Shown here: in pieces, positions 44,927 through 54,388 of the stretch
Numbering within the stretch: position 1 is the stretch's first letter
How the letters are laid out: each line of letters begins with the position of its first letter
DNA from: Bombilactobacillus bombi
GTDB taxonomy: Bacteria; Bacillota; Bacilli; Lactobacillales; Lactobacillaceae
Length of the DNA: 64,000 nt
Assembly: GCF_964340835.1 (NCBI RefSeq)
Contig: NZ_OZ204251.1
Reading direction: 5' to 3' (one strand)
Notes under the pieces: model-generated
The model's input: only the letters and a program-made list of their open reading frames with translations
Databases searched by the model: none
Told to the model about the DNA's origin: nothing
Translations under genes and position numbers: made by a program

Positions 44927-46576
44927 ATGTCTGCAAATAATAAGCAAAAAGTACCCCGGCAAGATTCATTATTATCAGGCTCGGCTTGGATTACTGCCAG
45001 TGGTATTGTTTCCCGAGCTTTATCCGCTTTATATGTTATTCCTTGGAATATATGGATGGGCTCGGCTGTAATTGTTGCTTCAGCTAATGCCCTGTATGGC
45101 AAGGTCTATCATATTTATGATTTTTTTCTGTTAGTTTCGACGGCGGGATTACCTAGTGCGATTTCCAAACAGATTTCCCATTATAACGCTTTAGGAGAAT
45201 ATGAAGCTGGCAATCAACTATTTAAGCAGGCTTTAAAGGTAACAGCCATAATTGGAATAATCTTTGGCGCCTTGATGTATTTTGGTGCTGGTTGGGTAGC
45301 TGCCTTATTTACTAACAGTGATCCGCGTAGTATTCCAGCGATTCGCGCCTTAGCCGTTGCTGTTTTAATTTTGCCGACTTTAAGTATTATGCGGGGTTAT
45401 TTTCAAGGTTACGGCCAAATGGGTCCATCAGCCATTTCAATGATGCTCGAACAATTGGCACGGGTAGCTTATATGCTGGCTATCACCTATATTATTATGC
45501 AAATTCAACGCGGTAATTATGTAGATGCAGTTACCAAGTCAACGTTTGCCTCTTTTATAGGAGCCGGGATTTCAGTATTGTATTTGTTAACTTGTTTTGC
45601 ACGGCAACAGCAGCATTTAAAGGATTTAGCAGCTTCGGGCAGTCACGATATTAACTTTACGGCGCATGATTTTACAAAAGAAATTTTGCTGCAGGCAATT
45701 CCTTTCATCATCATTGATTCTGCGGTGACGATTTTTAACTTGTTTGATCAAGCTACTTTTAATCCAATGATGCAAAGTTTTATGCAAATTTCACAACAGC
45801 AATTAGATTATTACTATTCGTTATTTGGTTTTCAGGCTAATAAGTTAATGATGGTGGCTGTGTCTTTGGCAACGGGAATTGTTTCTTCTTCAATTCCGTT
45901 AGTGGCTTCATTGTATACAAGTAAAAATAATCAAAAAATCACCCAACAAATTATTAATATTATCCGCCTTTTTGGCTTTTTTATGTTGCCAGCAACATTA
46001 GGAATGGCAGCTGTAGCTCGACCTTTATGGGGTGCCTTTTACGGTTATGACCGCTTAGGCATTAATATGTTGCGCTTTTCGTGTATTGTAGCTTTATTAA
46101 TTGGGTTTTTCATGGTGTTAGCTGCTATTTTGCAAGCTTTATATCGGAATAATTTGGCGATTAAATATCTGTTCATTGGTTTTGGATTCAAAGTGCTGAT
46201 CCAATGGCCGCTAGTTTATCTTTTGCAAGCTTATGGACCATTAACAGCTACAGTATTGGCCTTGATTTTGATTTGTTATTTGATGTTGCATCGAATTTAT
46301 TGTTTATATCCGTTTGATTTACGGCATTTAATCACTCATGACTTAAGCCAAGTCTTCTTAGCGGCAGTGGTTATGGCGATTGTCGTTTTTGGAGCCGACT
46401 GGCTATTATATGCGCTAACCGCTAAAATTGGCCGCGTCTTAAGTGCCGCTTATATGTTAATCGAAGTGGGGCTAGGAGCAGCTGTTTATGGATATCTAAC
46501 TTTAAAGTTACGGTTATTAGACCAAAGCTTGAATATTGATGCGAACCGCTGGCGAAAAATGCTGCATATTAAATAA
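44927..46576 (+). CDS. Polysaccharide/lipid II flippase-like protein (MurJ/Wzx, MOP superfamily)
   Basis: A 549-residue membrane protein of about 14 helices. The N-terminus SLLSGSAWITASGIVSRALS and YGKVYHIYDFFLLVSTAGLP match the YtgP/SpoVB-MurJ-like flippases of Firmicutes, which move undecaprenyl-linked wall precursors outward. The start at 44927 follows AAGGAAGG; the upstream 25-residue extension overlaps the esterase terminator and is rejected. Whether it carries lipid II or another polymer unit is not resolved. Confidence 0.88.
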   Translation: MSANNKQKVPRQDSLLSGSAWITASGIVSRALSALYVIPWNIWMGSAVIVASANALYGKVYHIYDFFLLVSTAGLPSAISKQISHYNALGEYEAGNQLFKQALKVTAIIGIIFGALMYFGAGWVAALFTNSDPRSIPAIRALAVAVLILPTLSIMRGYFQGYGQMGPSAISMMLEQLARVAYMLAITYIIMQIQRGNYVDAVTKSTFASFIGAGISVLYLLTCFARQQQHLKDLAASGSHDINFTAHDFTKEILLQAIPFIIIDSAVTIFNLFDQATFNPMMQSFMQISQQQLDYYYSLFGFQANKLMMVAVSLATGIVSSSIPLVASLYTSKNNQKITQQIINIIRLFGFFMLPATLGMAAVARPLWGAFYGYDRLGINMLRFSCIVALLIGFFMVLAAILQALYRNNLAIKYLFIGFGFKVLIQWPLVYLLQAYGPLTATVLALILICYLMLHRIYCLYPFDLRHLITHDLSQVFLAAVVMAIVVFGADWLLYALTAKIGRVLSAAYMLIEVGLGAAVYGYLTLKLRLLDQSLNIDANRWRKMLHIK

Positions 46577-46584
46577 ATTAATTC

Positions 46585-46613
46585 TTGACAGTGATTTTAC
46601 TTTATATTAAACT
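46585..46613 (+). promoter_or_regulatory. Promoter of the pyr operon
   Basis: TTGACA at 46585-46590, a 17-bp spacer and TAAACT at 46608-46613, upstream of the attenuator. Confidence 0.7.
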
Positions 46614-46654
46614 AATGACAATTTAAAAACATTTGAATATTTTAACCAATTAAT

Positions 46655-46746
46655 TGTTTCCCGTGAGGAACAGATGGGTTCTAAGGTCGAAGTGCACCTA
46701 GCATCTTTGCAAGCAATAATTGGCGAAGATGTTAGGTGTTTTTTAA
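46655..46746 (+). promoter_or_regulatory. PyrR-type transcription attenuator
   Basis: TCCCGTGAGGAA (46659-46670) fits the PyrR-binding anti-antiterminator loop, whose conserved core is close to UCCNGUGAGG. It is followed by the terminator CACCTAGCATCTT/AAGATGTTAGGTG and a T6 tail at 46695-46746. With UMP, PyrR bound to the RNA would let the terminator form and shut off the operon. pyrR itself is not in the window. Confidence 0.85.
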
Positions 46747-46774
46747 TTGATTAAATTTGAAAAGGGGAAAAATC

Positions 46775-47713
46775 ATGATTCACGATTTGGTCAATGTTAA
46801 TCAATTATCACTCGAAGATGTTCGTCATTTAATTACTTTAGCTACAGCATTCAAACAGGGCGCCCAAGTCCATTTGCGTCAACCTGCTTACGCCATGAAT
46901 TTATTCTTCGAAAACAGCACCCGCACGCATACAAGCTTTGAAATGGCTGAGCGCAAACTAGGCCTGCAAGTATTACCATTTGTTCCTAGTGCAAGCTCAA
47001 TTACTAAAGGTGAGAGTTTATTAGATACAGTCAAAACCTTGCAGGCAATTGGCGTGAATTTAGCGGTTATTCGCCATCCCCAAAATGAATATTATCAACA
47101 ATTGCTGGCGGACAATTTACAAATTAGCATTGCCAATGGCGGGGACGGCAGCGGCCAACACCCCTCACAATCATTATTAGATGTTATTACTATTTTTGAA
47201 GAATTTAAGCATTTTGCTGGTTTGAAAGTTGGGATTGTAGGTGACTTGGCACATTCGCGCGTGGCCCGTTCTAATGCACAATTATTGCAGCGTTTAGGTG
47301 CGCAGATTTACTTTAGTGGTCCGAAGGTTTGGTTTGCAAAAGACTTACAGCAATGGGGGCAATATCTCCCTCTGAAAGACTTAATTAAACAAGTTGATGT
47401 CTTAATGTTGTTACGGGTGCAGCATGAACGCTTTGCACAAGTTGAAGAAGCAGACTTTAATTCACAAACTTATTATCAACAATATGGTCTCACTCCTGAG
47501 CGTTATCAACAATTGCAGCCACATGCAATTATTATGCATCCTGCCCCAGTTAATCGGGGTGTGGAGATTGCTTCAGAATTAGTGGAAAGTCCACAATCGC
47601 GGATTTTTCGCCAAATGCAAAATGGCGTTTACGCTCGCATGGCAATTGTCGCACAATTATTGGCTAGTCAAGATATAATTGCAGACCAAGAATTAAAGGA
47701 GTTGAGCAAATGA
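46775..47713 (+). CDS. pyrB: Aspartate carbamoyltransferase catalytic subunit
   Basis: A 312-residue enzyme joining carbamoyl phosphate and aspartate, the second step of UMP synthesis. The carbamoyl-phosphate motif is FENSTRTHTSFE, with HPSQSLLDV and the C-terminal HPAPVNRGVE. No regulatory pyrI gene, as usual in Firmicutes. The ATG at 46775 follows AAGGGG. It overlaps pyrC by four bases. Confidence 0.97.
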   Translation: MIHDLVNVNQLSLEDVRHLITLATAFKQGAQVHLRQPAYAMNLFFENSTRTHTSFEMAERKLGLQVLPFVPSASSITKGESLLDTVKTLQAIGVNLAVIRHPQNEYYQQLLADNLQISIANGGDGSGQHPSQSLLDVITIFEEFKHFAGLKVGIVGDLAHSRVARSNAQLLQRLGAQIYFSGPKVWFAKDLQQWGQYLPLKDLIKQVDVLMLLRVQHERFAQVEEADFNSQTYYQQYGLTPERYQQLQPHAIIMHPAPVNRGVEIASELVESPQSRIFRQMQNGVYARMAIVAQLLASQDIIADQELKELSK

Positions 47714-48993
47714 AAATCTGTCTCAAAGGCGGTCAAGTTTTTGTTAATAACCATATCTCACGCCAAGATATATTGATTGATAATGATCGAATCAGTCAAA
47801 TTGCTCCTCAGATTAATTGCTCCGAAGCGCAAATCATATCCTTAAATCCCCAACAGGTCATTGCCCCAGGTTTTATTGATGTGCATGTGCACTTGAGAGA
47901 ACCGGGTTTTACGCAAAAGGAAACCATCAAAACGGGTACCTTGGCGGCAGCACATGGCGGTTATACGACAGTGGTTGCGATGCCTAATGTTAAGCCAGTA
48001 CCTGATACGCCCCAAAAATTACAAGCAATGGTGCAGCTCAATCAACGTGAAGCCCAAGTCCATGTTTTACAATATGCCAGCATTACTAAAGAACGCACCA
48101 GTGAACAATTAGTCGATTTTGCAGATATGAAAGCGGCTGGAGCTTTTGGCTTTAGTAATGATGGTAGTGGCGTTCAAAGCGCTAATACTATGTATCAAGC
48201 TATGCAAGCGGCCCATCAAGTTAACTTGCCGCTCATGGCCCATATTGAAGATGAAAGTTTAATGAATCAAGGAGTAATGAATGCTGGTGCCACCGCGCAA
48301 CGCTTAGGTTTACCTGGTATTTTACCCGTTGCAGAAACTGCTCAGTTAGCTCGTGACTTAGAATTAGCTGCGGCCACTGGCGTTCACTATCATGCTTGTC
48401 ATGTATCAACAGCTAATAGTGTAGCCTTAATTCGTTTTGCCAAGCAGCGACATTTGCATGTCAGTGCTGAAGTTACGCCTCATCATCTGTTACTAGATGA
48501 ATCCATGATTACCAAAGATAATCCGCAATTAAAAATGAATCCGCCGTTGCGGACCTTAAGTGATCGCCAAGCTTTGTTGGCTGGATTATTAGACGGCACG
48601 ATTGACATGATTGCCACTGATCATGCACCACATACAGTTGCTGACAAAGCAGGCTCAATGAAGACGGCAGCCTTTGGCATTACCGGTTTAGAAACTAGTT
48701 TTCCACTCTTATATACCCACTTAGTTCAGCCGGGTATTTGTTCATTAGCACAATTAATTCAATGGCTCAGTGTTAAACCTGCACAAGTTTTCAATTTAAC
48801 CCAAGCGGGTCAGCTAGCAAGTGGATTGCCAGCTGATTTAACCATTTTAAATGTGCAAGACGAAACAACAATTACAGCACAACATATGTATTCCCAGGGA
48901 TTAAATTCGCCCTTTATTGGTGCGCCAGTAACAGCAACAATTCAAGCAACGATGGTTGGCGGACAATGGGTTTATCGAAAGGAGCAAGCATAA
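47710..48993 (+). CDS. pyrC: Dihydroorotase
   Basis: A 427-residue zinc amidohydrolase, class I type, cyclising carbamoyl-aspartate. Metal ligands are in DVHVHLREPG, HACHVSTANS and ATDHAPHT, the last holding the catalytic Asp. It overlaps pyrB by four bases and carA by one base (TAATG), so translation is coupled. Confidence 0.97.
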   Translation: MKICLKGGQVFVNNHISRQDILIDNDRISQIAPQINCSEAQIISLNPQQVIAPGFIDVHVHLREPGFTQKETIKTGTLAAAHGGYTTVVAMPNVKPVPDTPQKLQAMVQLNQREAQVHVLQYASITKERTSEQLVDFADMKAAGAFGFSNDGSGVQSANTMYQAMQAAHQVNLPLMAHIEDESLMNQGVMNAGATAQRLGLPGILPVAETAQLARDLELAAATGVHYHACHVSTANSVALIRFAKQRHLHVSAEVTPHHLLLDESMITKDNPQLKMNPPLRTLSDRQALLAGLLDGTIDMIATDHAPHTVADKAGSMKTAAFGITGLETSFPLLYTHLVQPGICSLAQLIQWLSVKPAQVFNLTQAGQLASGLPADLTILNVQDETTITAQHMYSQGLNSPFIGAPVTATIQATMVGGQWVYRKEQA

Positions 48994-50087
48994 TGAAACG
49001 CTACTTAGTCTTAGAAGATGGCAGTATTTATCCTGGTTGGGCTTTTGGTGCGCCTGGTGAAACCATCGGCGAGTTGGTCTTTAATACAGGCATGTCGGGT
49101 TATCAAGAATCAATAACCGACCAATCTTACAATGGGGAAATCTTGATGTTTACTTATCCATTGATTGGCAATTATGGCATTAATCGCGATGATGATGAAT
49201 CTTTGCAACCTACCTGCCAAGCAGTGGTTGTACATGAATTAGCACGTCGCCCCAGCAATTGGCGCCAAACTTTAAGCTTGGATGAATATCTGAAAATTCA
49301 TCAAATTCCCGGCATTAGTGGAATTGATACACGGGCTGTAACTCGCCATATTCGCCAACAAGGAGCCTTAAAAGCAGCCATTGTTAATCAAGTGAATGAC
49401 AACACCATTCAAAATTTACAGCACCAGCAATTACCTCATAACCAAGTAGCAATGAGTACGACTAAAAATCCTTATCCTGGTCCAGCCACAGGACATAAGG
49501 TCGTTGTTGTAGACTTTGGTTTGAAAAATTCCATTTTACGGCAATTAGCTCAACGTAATTGTAACTTTACGGTTGTTCCAGCTGACAGTACCGCAGCAGA
49601 AATTTTAAATTTAAATCCTGATGGAGTTTTATTAAGTAACGGCCCTGGTGATCCTAAAGATGTGCCGCAAGCTTTGGAAATGATTCGCACAGTAGAACAA
49701 CAAGTTCCATTATTTGGGATTTGTCTAGGGCATCAGCTATTTGCCTTGGCAAATGGGGCTGATACTTATAAGTTGAAATTTGGTCATCGTGGTTTTAATC
49801 ATCCAGTGCGCAATTTAGCTACTGGTAATATTGCTTTTACTTCGCAAAATCATGGTTATGCGGTTAGTCGGCAGTCTTTAACGGCGACAAATTTGAAAGT
49901 AACTCACGAAGAAATTAACGATCAAACCGTTGAAGGTCTGCAGCATCAACAATATCCAGCCTTTTCCGTCCAATTTCATCCGGATGCTGCGCCCGGACCA
50001 CATGATGCAGCCGCATTATTCGATCAATTTATTCAATTAATGGATAACAATTCACAACAGGAGGCTTCCCATGACACAGCGTATTGA
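48993..50087 (+). CDS. carA: Carbamoyl-phosphate synthase small subunit (glutaminase)
   Basis: A 364-residue class I glutamine amidotransferase that feeds ammonia to CarB. The N-terminal part holds FNTGMSGYQESITDQSY. The nucleophile is in FGICLGHQLFAL and the catalytic His in QFHPDAAPGPHD, where Asp stands in place of the Glu of the usual HPE. The start is the ATG overlapping the pyrC stop; the ribosome site AAAGGAG is inside pyrC. Confidence 0.96.
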   Translation: MKRYLVLEDGSIYPGWAFGAPGETIGELVFNTGMSGYQESITDQSYNGEILMFTYPLIGNYGINRDDDESLQPTCQAVVVHELARRPSNWRQTLSLDEYLKIHQIPGISGIDTRAVTRHIRQQGALKAAIVNQVNDNTIQNLQHQQLPHNQVAMSTTKNPYPGPATGHKVVVVDFGLKNSILRQLAQRNCNFTVVPADSTAAEILNLNPDGVLLSNGPGDPKDVPQALEMIRTVEQQVPLFGICLGHQLFALANGADTYKLKFGHRGFNHPVRNLATGNIAFTSQNHGYAVSRQSLTATNLKVTHEEINDQTVEGLQHQQYPAFSVQFHPDAAPGPHDAAALFDQFIQLMDNNSQQEASHDTAY

Positions 50088-53000
50088 CATTCATAAAATA
50101 ATGGTTATTGGTTCTGGTCCGATTATTATTGGCCAAGCTGCTGAATTTGATTACTCGGGCACGCAAGCGTGTCTGGCTTTGAAAGAATTAGGTTATCAAG
50201 TAGTCTTAGTTAACTCTAATCCGGCCACTATTATGACAGACAAAAAAATTGCCGATAAAGTTTATTTGGAACCTTTAACCTTAGAATTTGTGTCGCAAAT
50301 TCTGCGCAAGGAATTGCCTGAAGCCATTTTGCCTACTTTGGGCGGCCAGCAAGGACTGAATATGGCAGTAGCTTTAGCTGAATCTGGGATTTTAGATGAA
50401 TTGCAGATTGAACTGTTGGGAACCAAGTTATCAGCAATCAAACAAGCTGAAGATCGCGAAGAATTTCGGGCATTAATGCAAGAATTACATGAACCTGTAC
50501 CCGGATCAGCCATTGCTCATACGACTGCTGAAGCAATCGCTTTTGCGCAAGATGTAGGCTATCCAGTAATTGTGCGTCCGGCCTTTACCATGGGTGGCAG
50601 TGGCGGTGGGATTGCATCTAATGAAAGTGAATTAGCTACCATTGCGGAAAATGGTCTAGCACTTTCCCCCGTGACGCAAATATTAGTTGAGCAAAGTATT
50701 GCTGGTTTCAAAGAAATTGAATTTGAAGTTATGCGCGATCATGCAGATAACGCTCTGGTAGTCTGCAATATGGAAAACTTTGATCCTGTGGGTATTCATA
50801 CCGGTGATTCGATTGTCTATGCGCCTGTCCAGACCTTATCTGATCGGGAAGTACAGATGTTGCGGGATGTCTCTTTGAAAATTATCCGGGCTTTAAAAAT
50901 TGAAGGTGGCTGTAACGTCCAGTTGGCATTAGATCCACATAGTTATCAATATTATGTAATCGAAGTTAATCCACGGGTGAGCCGCTCGAGTGCTCTAGCT
51001 TCAAAGGCCACGGGCTACCCAATTGCGAAAATGGCTGCTAAAATTGCAGTCGGTTTAACCCTTGATGAAATTAAAAATCCCGTAACACAAACTACTTATG
51101 CGGAATTTGAACCCGCTTTAGATTATGTAGTCTGCAAAATTCCCCGTTGGCCATTTGATAAATTTACCCAAGCTGATCGGCAATTAGGCACCCAGATGAA
51201 AGCCACAGGCGAGGTAATGGCGATTGGACGTAATATTGAAGAAGCTACCTTAAAGGCGGTTCGGTCATTAGAAATTGGCTTAGTAGACCTGCACAAACCT
51301 GAATTAACGTCATTAAGTGCATCAGAATTAGAACAAGGGTTAATCCATCCGCAAGATGATCGGTTATTTTATCTCGCAGAAGCCTTACGACGCGGCTATT
51401 CTTTAGAAAAGTTAAATCAATTAACGCAAATTAATATCTTCTTTTTAGACAAATTGCTCCATATTCAAGAAATTGAAGCTCAATTACAGCAACATCCTCA
51501 AGATGTGGACACCTTGACACTCGCCAAAAACAACGGCCTCGCTGATGAAACCATTGCCCGTCAATGGCAAATGACACCCCAAGCTGTGCGGCAATGGCGG
51601 TTGCAACAGCAAATTACGCCAGTCTATAAAATGGTTGATACCTGTGCAGGTGAATTTGCAGCTTCAACGCCTTATTTTTACGGGACTTATGAGCAAGAAA
51701 ATGAAAGCCATCCTAGCTCTAAGCCGTCCATCTTAGTCTTAGGCTCAGGACCAATCCGTATTGGACAAGGGGTTGAATTTGATTATGCGACCGTCCATTG
51801 TGTCCAAGCAATTCAAAGTGCTGGTTATGAAGCAATTATTATTAATAATAATCCAGAAACTGTTTCAACTGATTTTTCCATTTCGGATAAGTTGTACTTT
51901 GAGCCTTTAAGTTTAGAAGATGTTTTAAACGTTATTGACCTCGAACAGCCCCAGGGAGTGATTGTACAATTTGGCGGCCAAACGGCTATTAACTTAGCTG
52001 AACCATTAGCCCAAGCAGGTGTTCCAATTATCGGCACTACTGTAGCTGATATTAATCGTGCTGAAGACCGAGATGAATTTGATCAAGTAATTAAAGCCTT
52101 AAAAATCCCTCAACCAGTGGGGGACACCGCTAATGATGAAGCAACTGCCCTCAAAATTGCTGCGCGTATCGGTTATCCTGTTTTAGTACGTCCCAGCTAT
52201 GTCTTAGGTGGACGAGCCATGGAAATTGTGCATAATGAAGCTGACTTGCGCCATTACATGCATAATGCGGTGCAAGTTTCACATGAACACCCGGTCTTAA
52301 TTGACCAGTATTTAGTCGGTAAAGAATGTGAAGTAGACGCTATCTGTGATGGTCAAGATGTGTTGATTCCAGGTATTATGGAACATATTGAACGCGCAGG
52401 AGTGCATTCTGGCGATTCTATGGCTGTTTATCCCAGCCAGCATATTTCTGCTACTGTCAAACAACAAATTGTTCAATATACCACACAATTAGCGCACAGT
52501 TTAAATTGCTTGGGGATGATGAATATTCAATTTATCATTCGCGATGAACAAGCTTATGTTATTGAAGTTAATCCGCGGGCCAGCCGAACAGTGCCTTTTT
52601 TAAGTAAGGTGACTGATATTCCGATGGCGCAAGTTGCAACAAAGGCAATTTTAGGTACTAGTCTGCAAGCTCAAGGTTATCAAAATGGACTAGTGGCAGA
52701 AGGCAAGATGATTCATGTGAAAGCTCCCGTCTTTTCATTTGCCAAATTAGCTCGCGTAGATAGCTTGTTAGGACCAGAAATGAAATCCACAGGTGAAGTC
52801 ATGGGAAGCGATTATACCTTGCCCAAAGCCCTTTATAAAGCTTTTGCAGCTGCAAAAATAAATGTACCACAACACGGCACTATCTTGATGACCGTGAAAG
52901 ATGAAGACAAAGACGAAGCAATTAAACTAGCTCAGCGTTTTCATGAATTAGGCTTTCAACTAGTGGCTACTCATGGTACAGCCCAAGCACTCCATGAAGC

Positions 53001-53244
53001 TGGCTTGCAAGCTGGCGCTGTTGCTAAAATTACAGAAAATTCGAATTTATTGGATTTGATTACAAATCACCAAGTACAATTGGTAGTTAATACAGTTTCT
53101 AATGAACAAGCTAGTGCCACCGATGGTGTTTTAATTCGACAAACAGCTATTGCTCATGAAGTACCGTTATTCACAGCCTTAGATACTGTAGACGCCATTT
53201 TGCAAGTGTTGGAAGCTCAGTCCTTTGTCACTCAAGCTTTATAG
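50071..53244 (+). CDS. carB: Carbamoyl-phosphate synthase large subunit
   Basis: A 1057-residue enzyme with two homologous ATP-grasp halves. The first starts near IMVIGSGPIIIGQAAEFDYS, the second near ILVLGSGPIRIGQGVEFDYA (about residue 553). The ATP-binding motifs GYPVIVRPAFTMGGSGGG and GYPVLVRPSYVLGGRAM are present. The C-terminal MGS-like allosteric domain begins near TILMTVKDEDKDEA. Starts 17 bp inside carA after GGAGG. Confidence 0.97.
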   Translation: MTQRIDIHKIMVIGSGPIIIGQAAEFDYSGTQACLALKELGYQVVLVNSNPATIMTDKKIADKVYLEPLTLEFVSQILRKELPEAILPTLGGQQGLNMAVALAESGILDELQIELLGTKLSAIKQAEDREEFRALMQELHEPVPGSAIAHTTAEAIAFAQDVGYPVIVRPAFTMGGSGGGIASNESELATIAENGLALSPVTQILVEQSIAGFKEIEFEVMRDHADNALVVCNMENFDPVGIHTGDSIVYAPVQTLSDREVQMLRDVSLKIIRALKIEGGCNVQLALDPHSYQYYVIEVNPRVSRSSALASKATGYPIAKMAAKIAVGLTLDEIKNPVTQTTYAEFEPALDYVVCKIPRWPFDKFTQADRQLGTQMKATGEVMAIGRNIEEATLKAVRSLEIGLVDLHKPELTSLSASELEQGLIHPQDDRLFYLAEALRRGYSLEKLNQLTQINIFFLDKLLHIQEIEAQLQQHPQDVDTLTLAKNNGLADETIARQWQMTPQAVRQWRLQQQITPVYKMVDTCAGEFAASTPYFYGTYEQENESHPSSKPSILVLGSGPIRIGQGVEFDYATVHCVQAIQSAGYEAIIINNNPETVSTDFSISDKLYFEPLSLEDVLNVIDLEQPQGVIVQFGGQTAINLAEPLAQAGVPIIGTTVADINRAEDRDEFDQVIKALKIPQPVGDTANDEATALKIAARIGYPVLVRPSYVLGGRAMEIVHNEADLRHYMHNAVQVSHEHPVLIDQYLVGKECEVDAICDGQDVLIPGIMEHIERAGVHSGDSMAVYPSQHISATVKQQIVQYTTQLAHSLNCLGMMNIQFIIRDEQAYVIEVNPRASRTVPFLSKVTDIPMAQVATKAILGTSLQAQGYQNGLVAEGKMIHVKAPVFSFAKLARVDSLLGPEMKSTGEVMGSDYTLPKALYKAFAAAKINVPQHGTILMTVKDEDKDEAIKLAQRFHELGFQLVATHGTAQALHEAGLQAGAVAKITENSNLLDLITNHQVQLVVNTVSNEQASATDGVLIRQTAIAHEVPLFTALDTVDAILQVLEAQSFVTQAL

Positions 53245-53253
53245 GAGGAGAAT

Positions 53254-54189
53254 ATGAATCGCTTAGCAGTTAACTTACCGCAAATCACCTTAAAAAATCC
53301 CATCATGCCCGCCAGTGGCACCGCGGCTTATGGTCAAGAAATGGCCCAAAACTTTGATTTAAACACCCTGGGTGCTTTAGTTATTAAGTCGACAACTGCA
53401 ACTGCACGCGCCGGGAATGCGCGACCAACAACTGCGCAAATGACTGGTGGTTGGCTTAATGCCATTGGCCTCAAGAACCCGGGGATTGAGTATGTTTTAA
53501 CAGAGCAATTGCCCTGGTTAGCACAAAATTATCCGACTTTGCCCATTGTCGGCAGTGTTGCTGGTTCAACCGTAGAAGAATATGTGACCGTGGCACAACA
53601 AATGGCTACTGCTGACAATGTTAAATGGCTCGAAATTAACATTTCTTGTCCCAACGTGGAACAAGGAGGCCTAGCTTTTGGAACAGATCCCCAAACAGTT
53701 GAGCAATTAACGCGCCAAATTTGCCAAGTGGTCAATAAGCCAGTCTTTATGAAGCTAACACCAAATGTCACTGATATCGTACCGATTGCGCTAGCAGCCG
53801 AGCGTGGGGGTACAAGTGGATTAACAATGATTAATACCTTAACCGGTTTAGGCTTTGACTTAAAAACGCGTCAGCCCATTTTGGCTCATGGGACAGGCGG
53901 ATTATCTGGCAGTGCCCTGCATCCGCTAGCTGTTCGCATGATTCGCCAAGTTCGGACAGTAACTCGGTTACCGATTATTGGCGTGGGCGGTGTGGAAAGT
54001 GCAGCCGACGCTTTGGAACTATTAGTTGCTGGCGCCAATGCGGTACAAGTCGGCAGTGCTACTTACCACCAAGCTGATGCTTGCTGTCAAATTATTCACG
54101 ATTTGCCTCAGGCGATGGATAAATATCAAATTACTAATTTACAGGACTTAATCACAGAAATTCAAACTAGTATTGCACCTTCAAATTAA
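53254..54189 (+). CDS. pyrD: Dihydroorotate dehydrogenase, class 1
   Basis: A 311-residue FMN enzyme oxidising dihydroorotate to orotate. The N-terminus NLPQITLKNPIMPASGTAAY and the active-site Cys in EINISCPNVEQGG point to class 1, with class 1B closest; FMN phosphate binding is at IGVGGVESAADA. Class 1B normally uses a PyrK electron-transfer subunit, but no pyrK is present, and the operon ends here with a terminator overlapping the stop. pyrF and pyrE must lie elsewhere. Confidence 0.93.
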   Translation: MNRLAVNLPQITLKNPIMPASGTAAYGQEMAQNFDLNTLGALVIKSTTATARAGNARPTTAQMTGGWLNAIGLKNPGIEYVLTEQLPWLAQNYPTLPIVGSVAGSTVEEYVTVAQQMATADNVKWLEINISCPNVEQGGLAFGTDPQTVEQLTRQICQVVNKPVFMKLTPNVTDIVPIALAAERGGTSGLTMINTLTGLGFDLKTRQPILAHGTGGLSGSALHPLAVRMIRQVRTVTRLPIIGVGGVESAADALELLVAGANAVQVGSATYHQADACCQIIHDLPQAMDKYQITNLQDLITEIQTSIAPSN

Positions 54190-54202
54190 GAAGGTGCTTT
54201 TT
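54175..54202 (+). terminator. Terminator of the pyr operon
   Basis: GCACCTT pairs with AAGGTGC across a loop that contains the pyrD stop codon, followed by TTTTTA. Confidence 0.88.
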
Positions 54203-54263
54203 ATGTTGAGATGACTTAATTAGCACTTTTATGGGGAATATGTTTATGATAAACTCAAGTTAG

Positions 54264-54320
54264 ATGGCTAATATCAAAAGGGAACCTGCTTGTAAAAACG
54301 GTTTCCTTAATCTTAGCCAT
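54264..54320 (+). promoter_or_regulatory. Long 5' UTR hairpin before the SLAP gene
   Basis: ATGGCTAA (54264-54271) pairs with TTAGCCAT (54313-54320), and GGGAACC pairs with GGTTTCC inside it, giving a nested stem about 70 bp before the start codon. There is no T-run, so it is not a terminator. In S-layer genes such 5' structures lengthen mRNA life; that role here is inference. Confidence 0.65.
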
Positions 54321-54388
54321 GTTAGTGATGATTAATTTGGGGAGAACAATTAAAACATCACCACAATTATTGAGGAGGAAAATTTATA

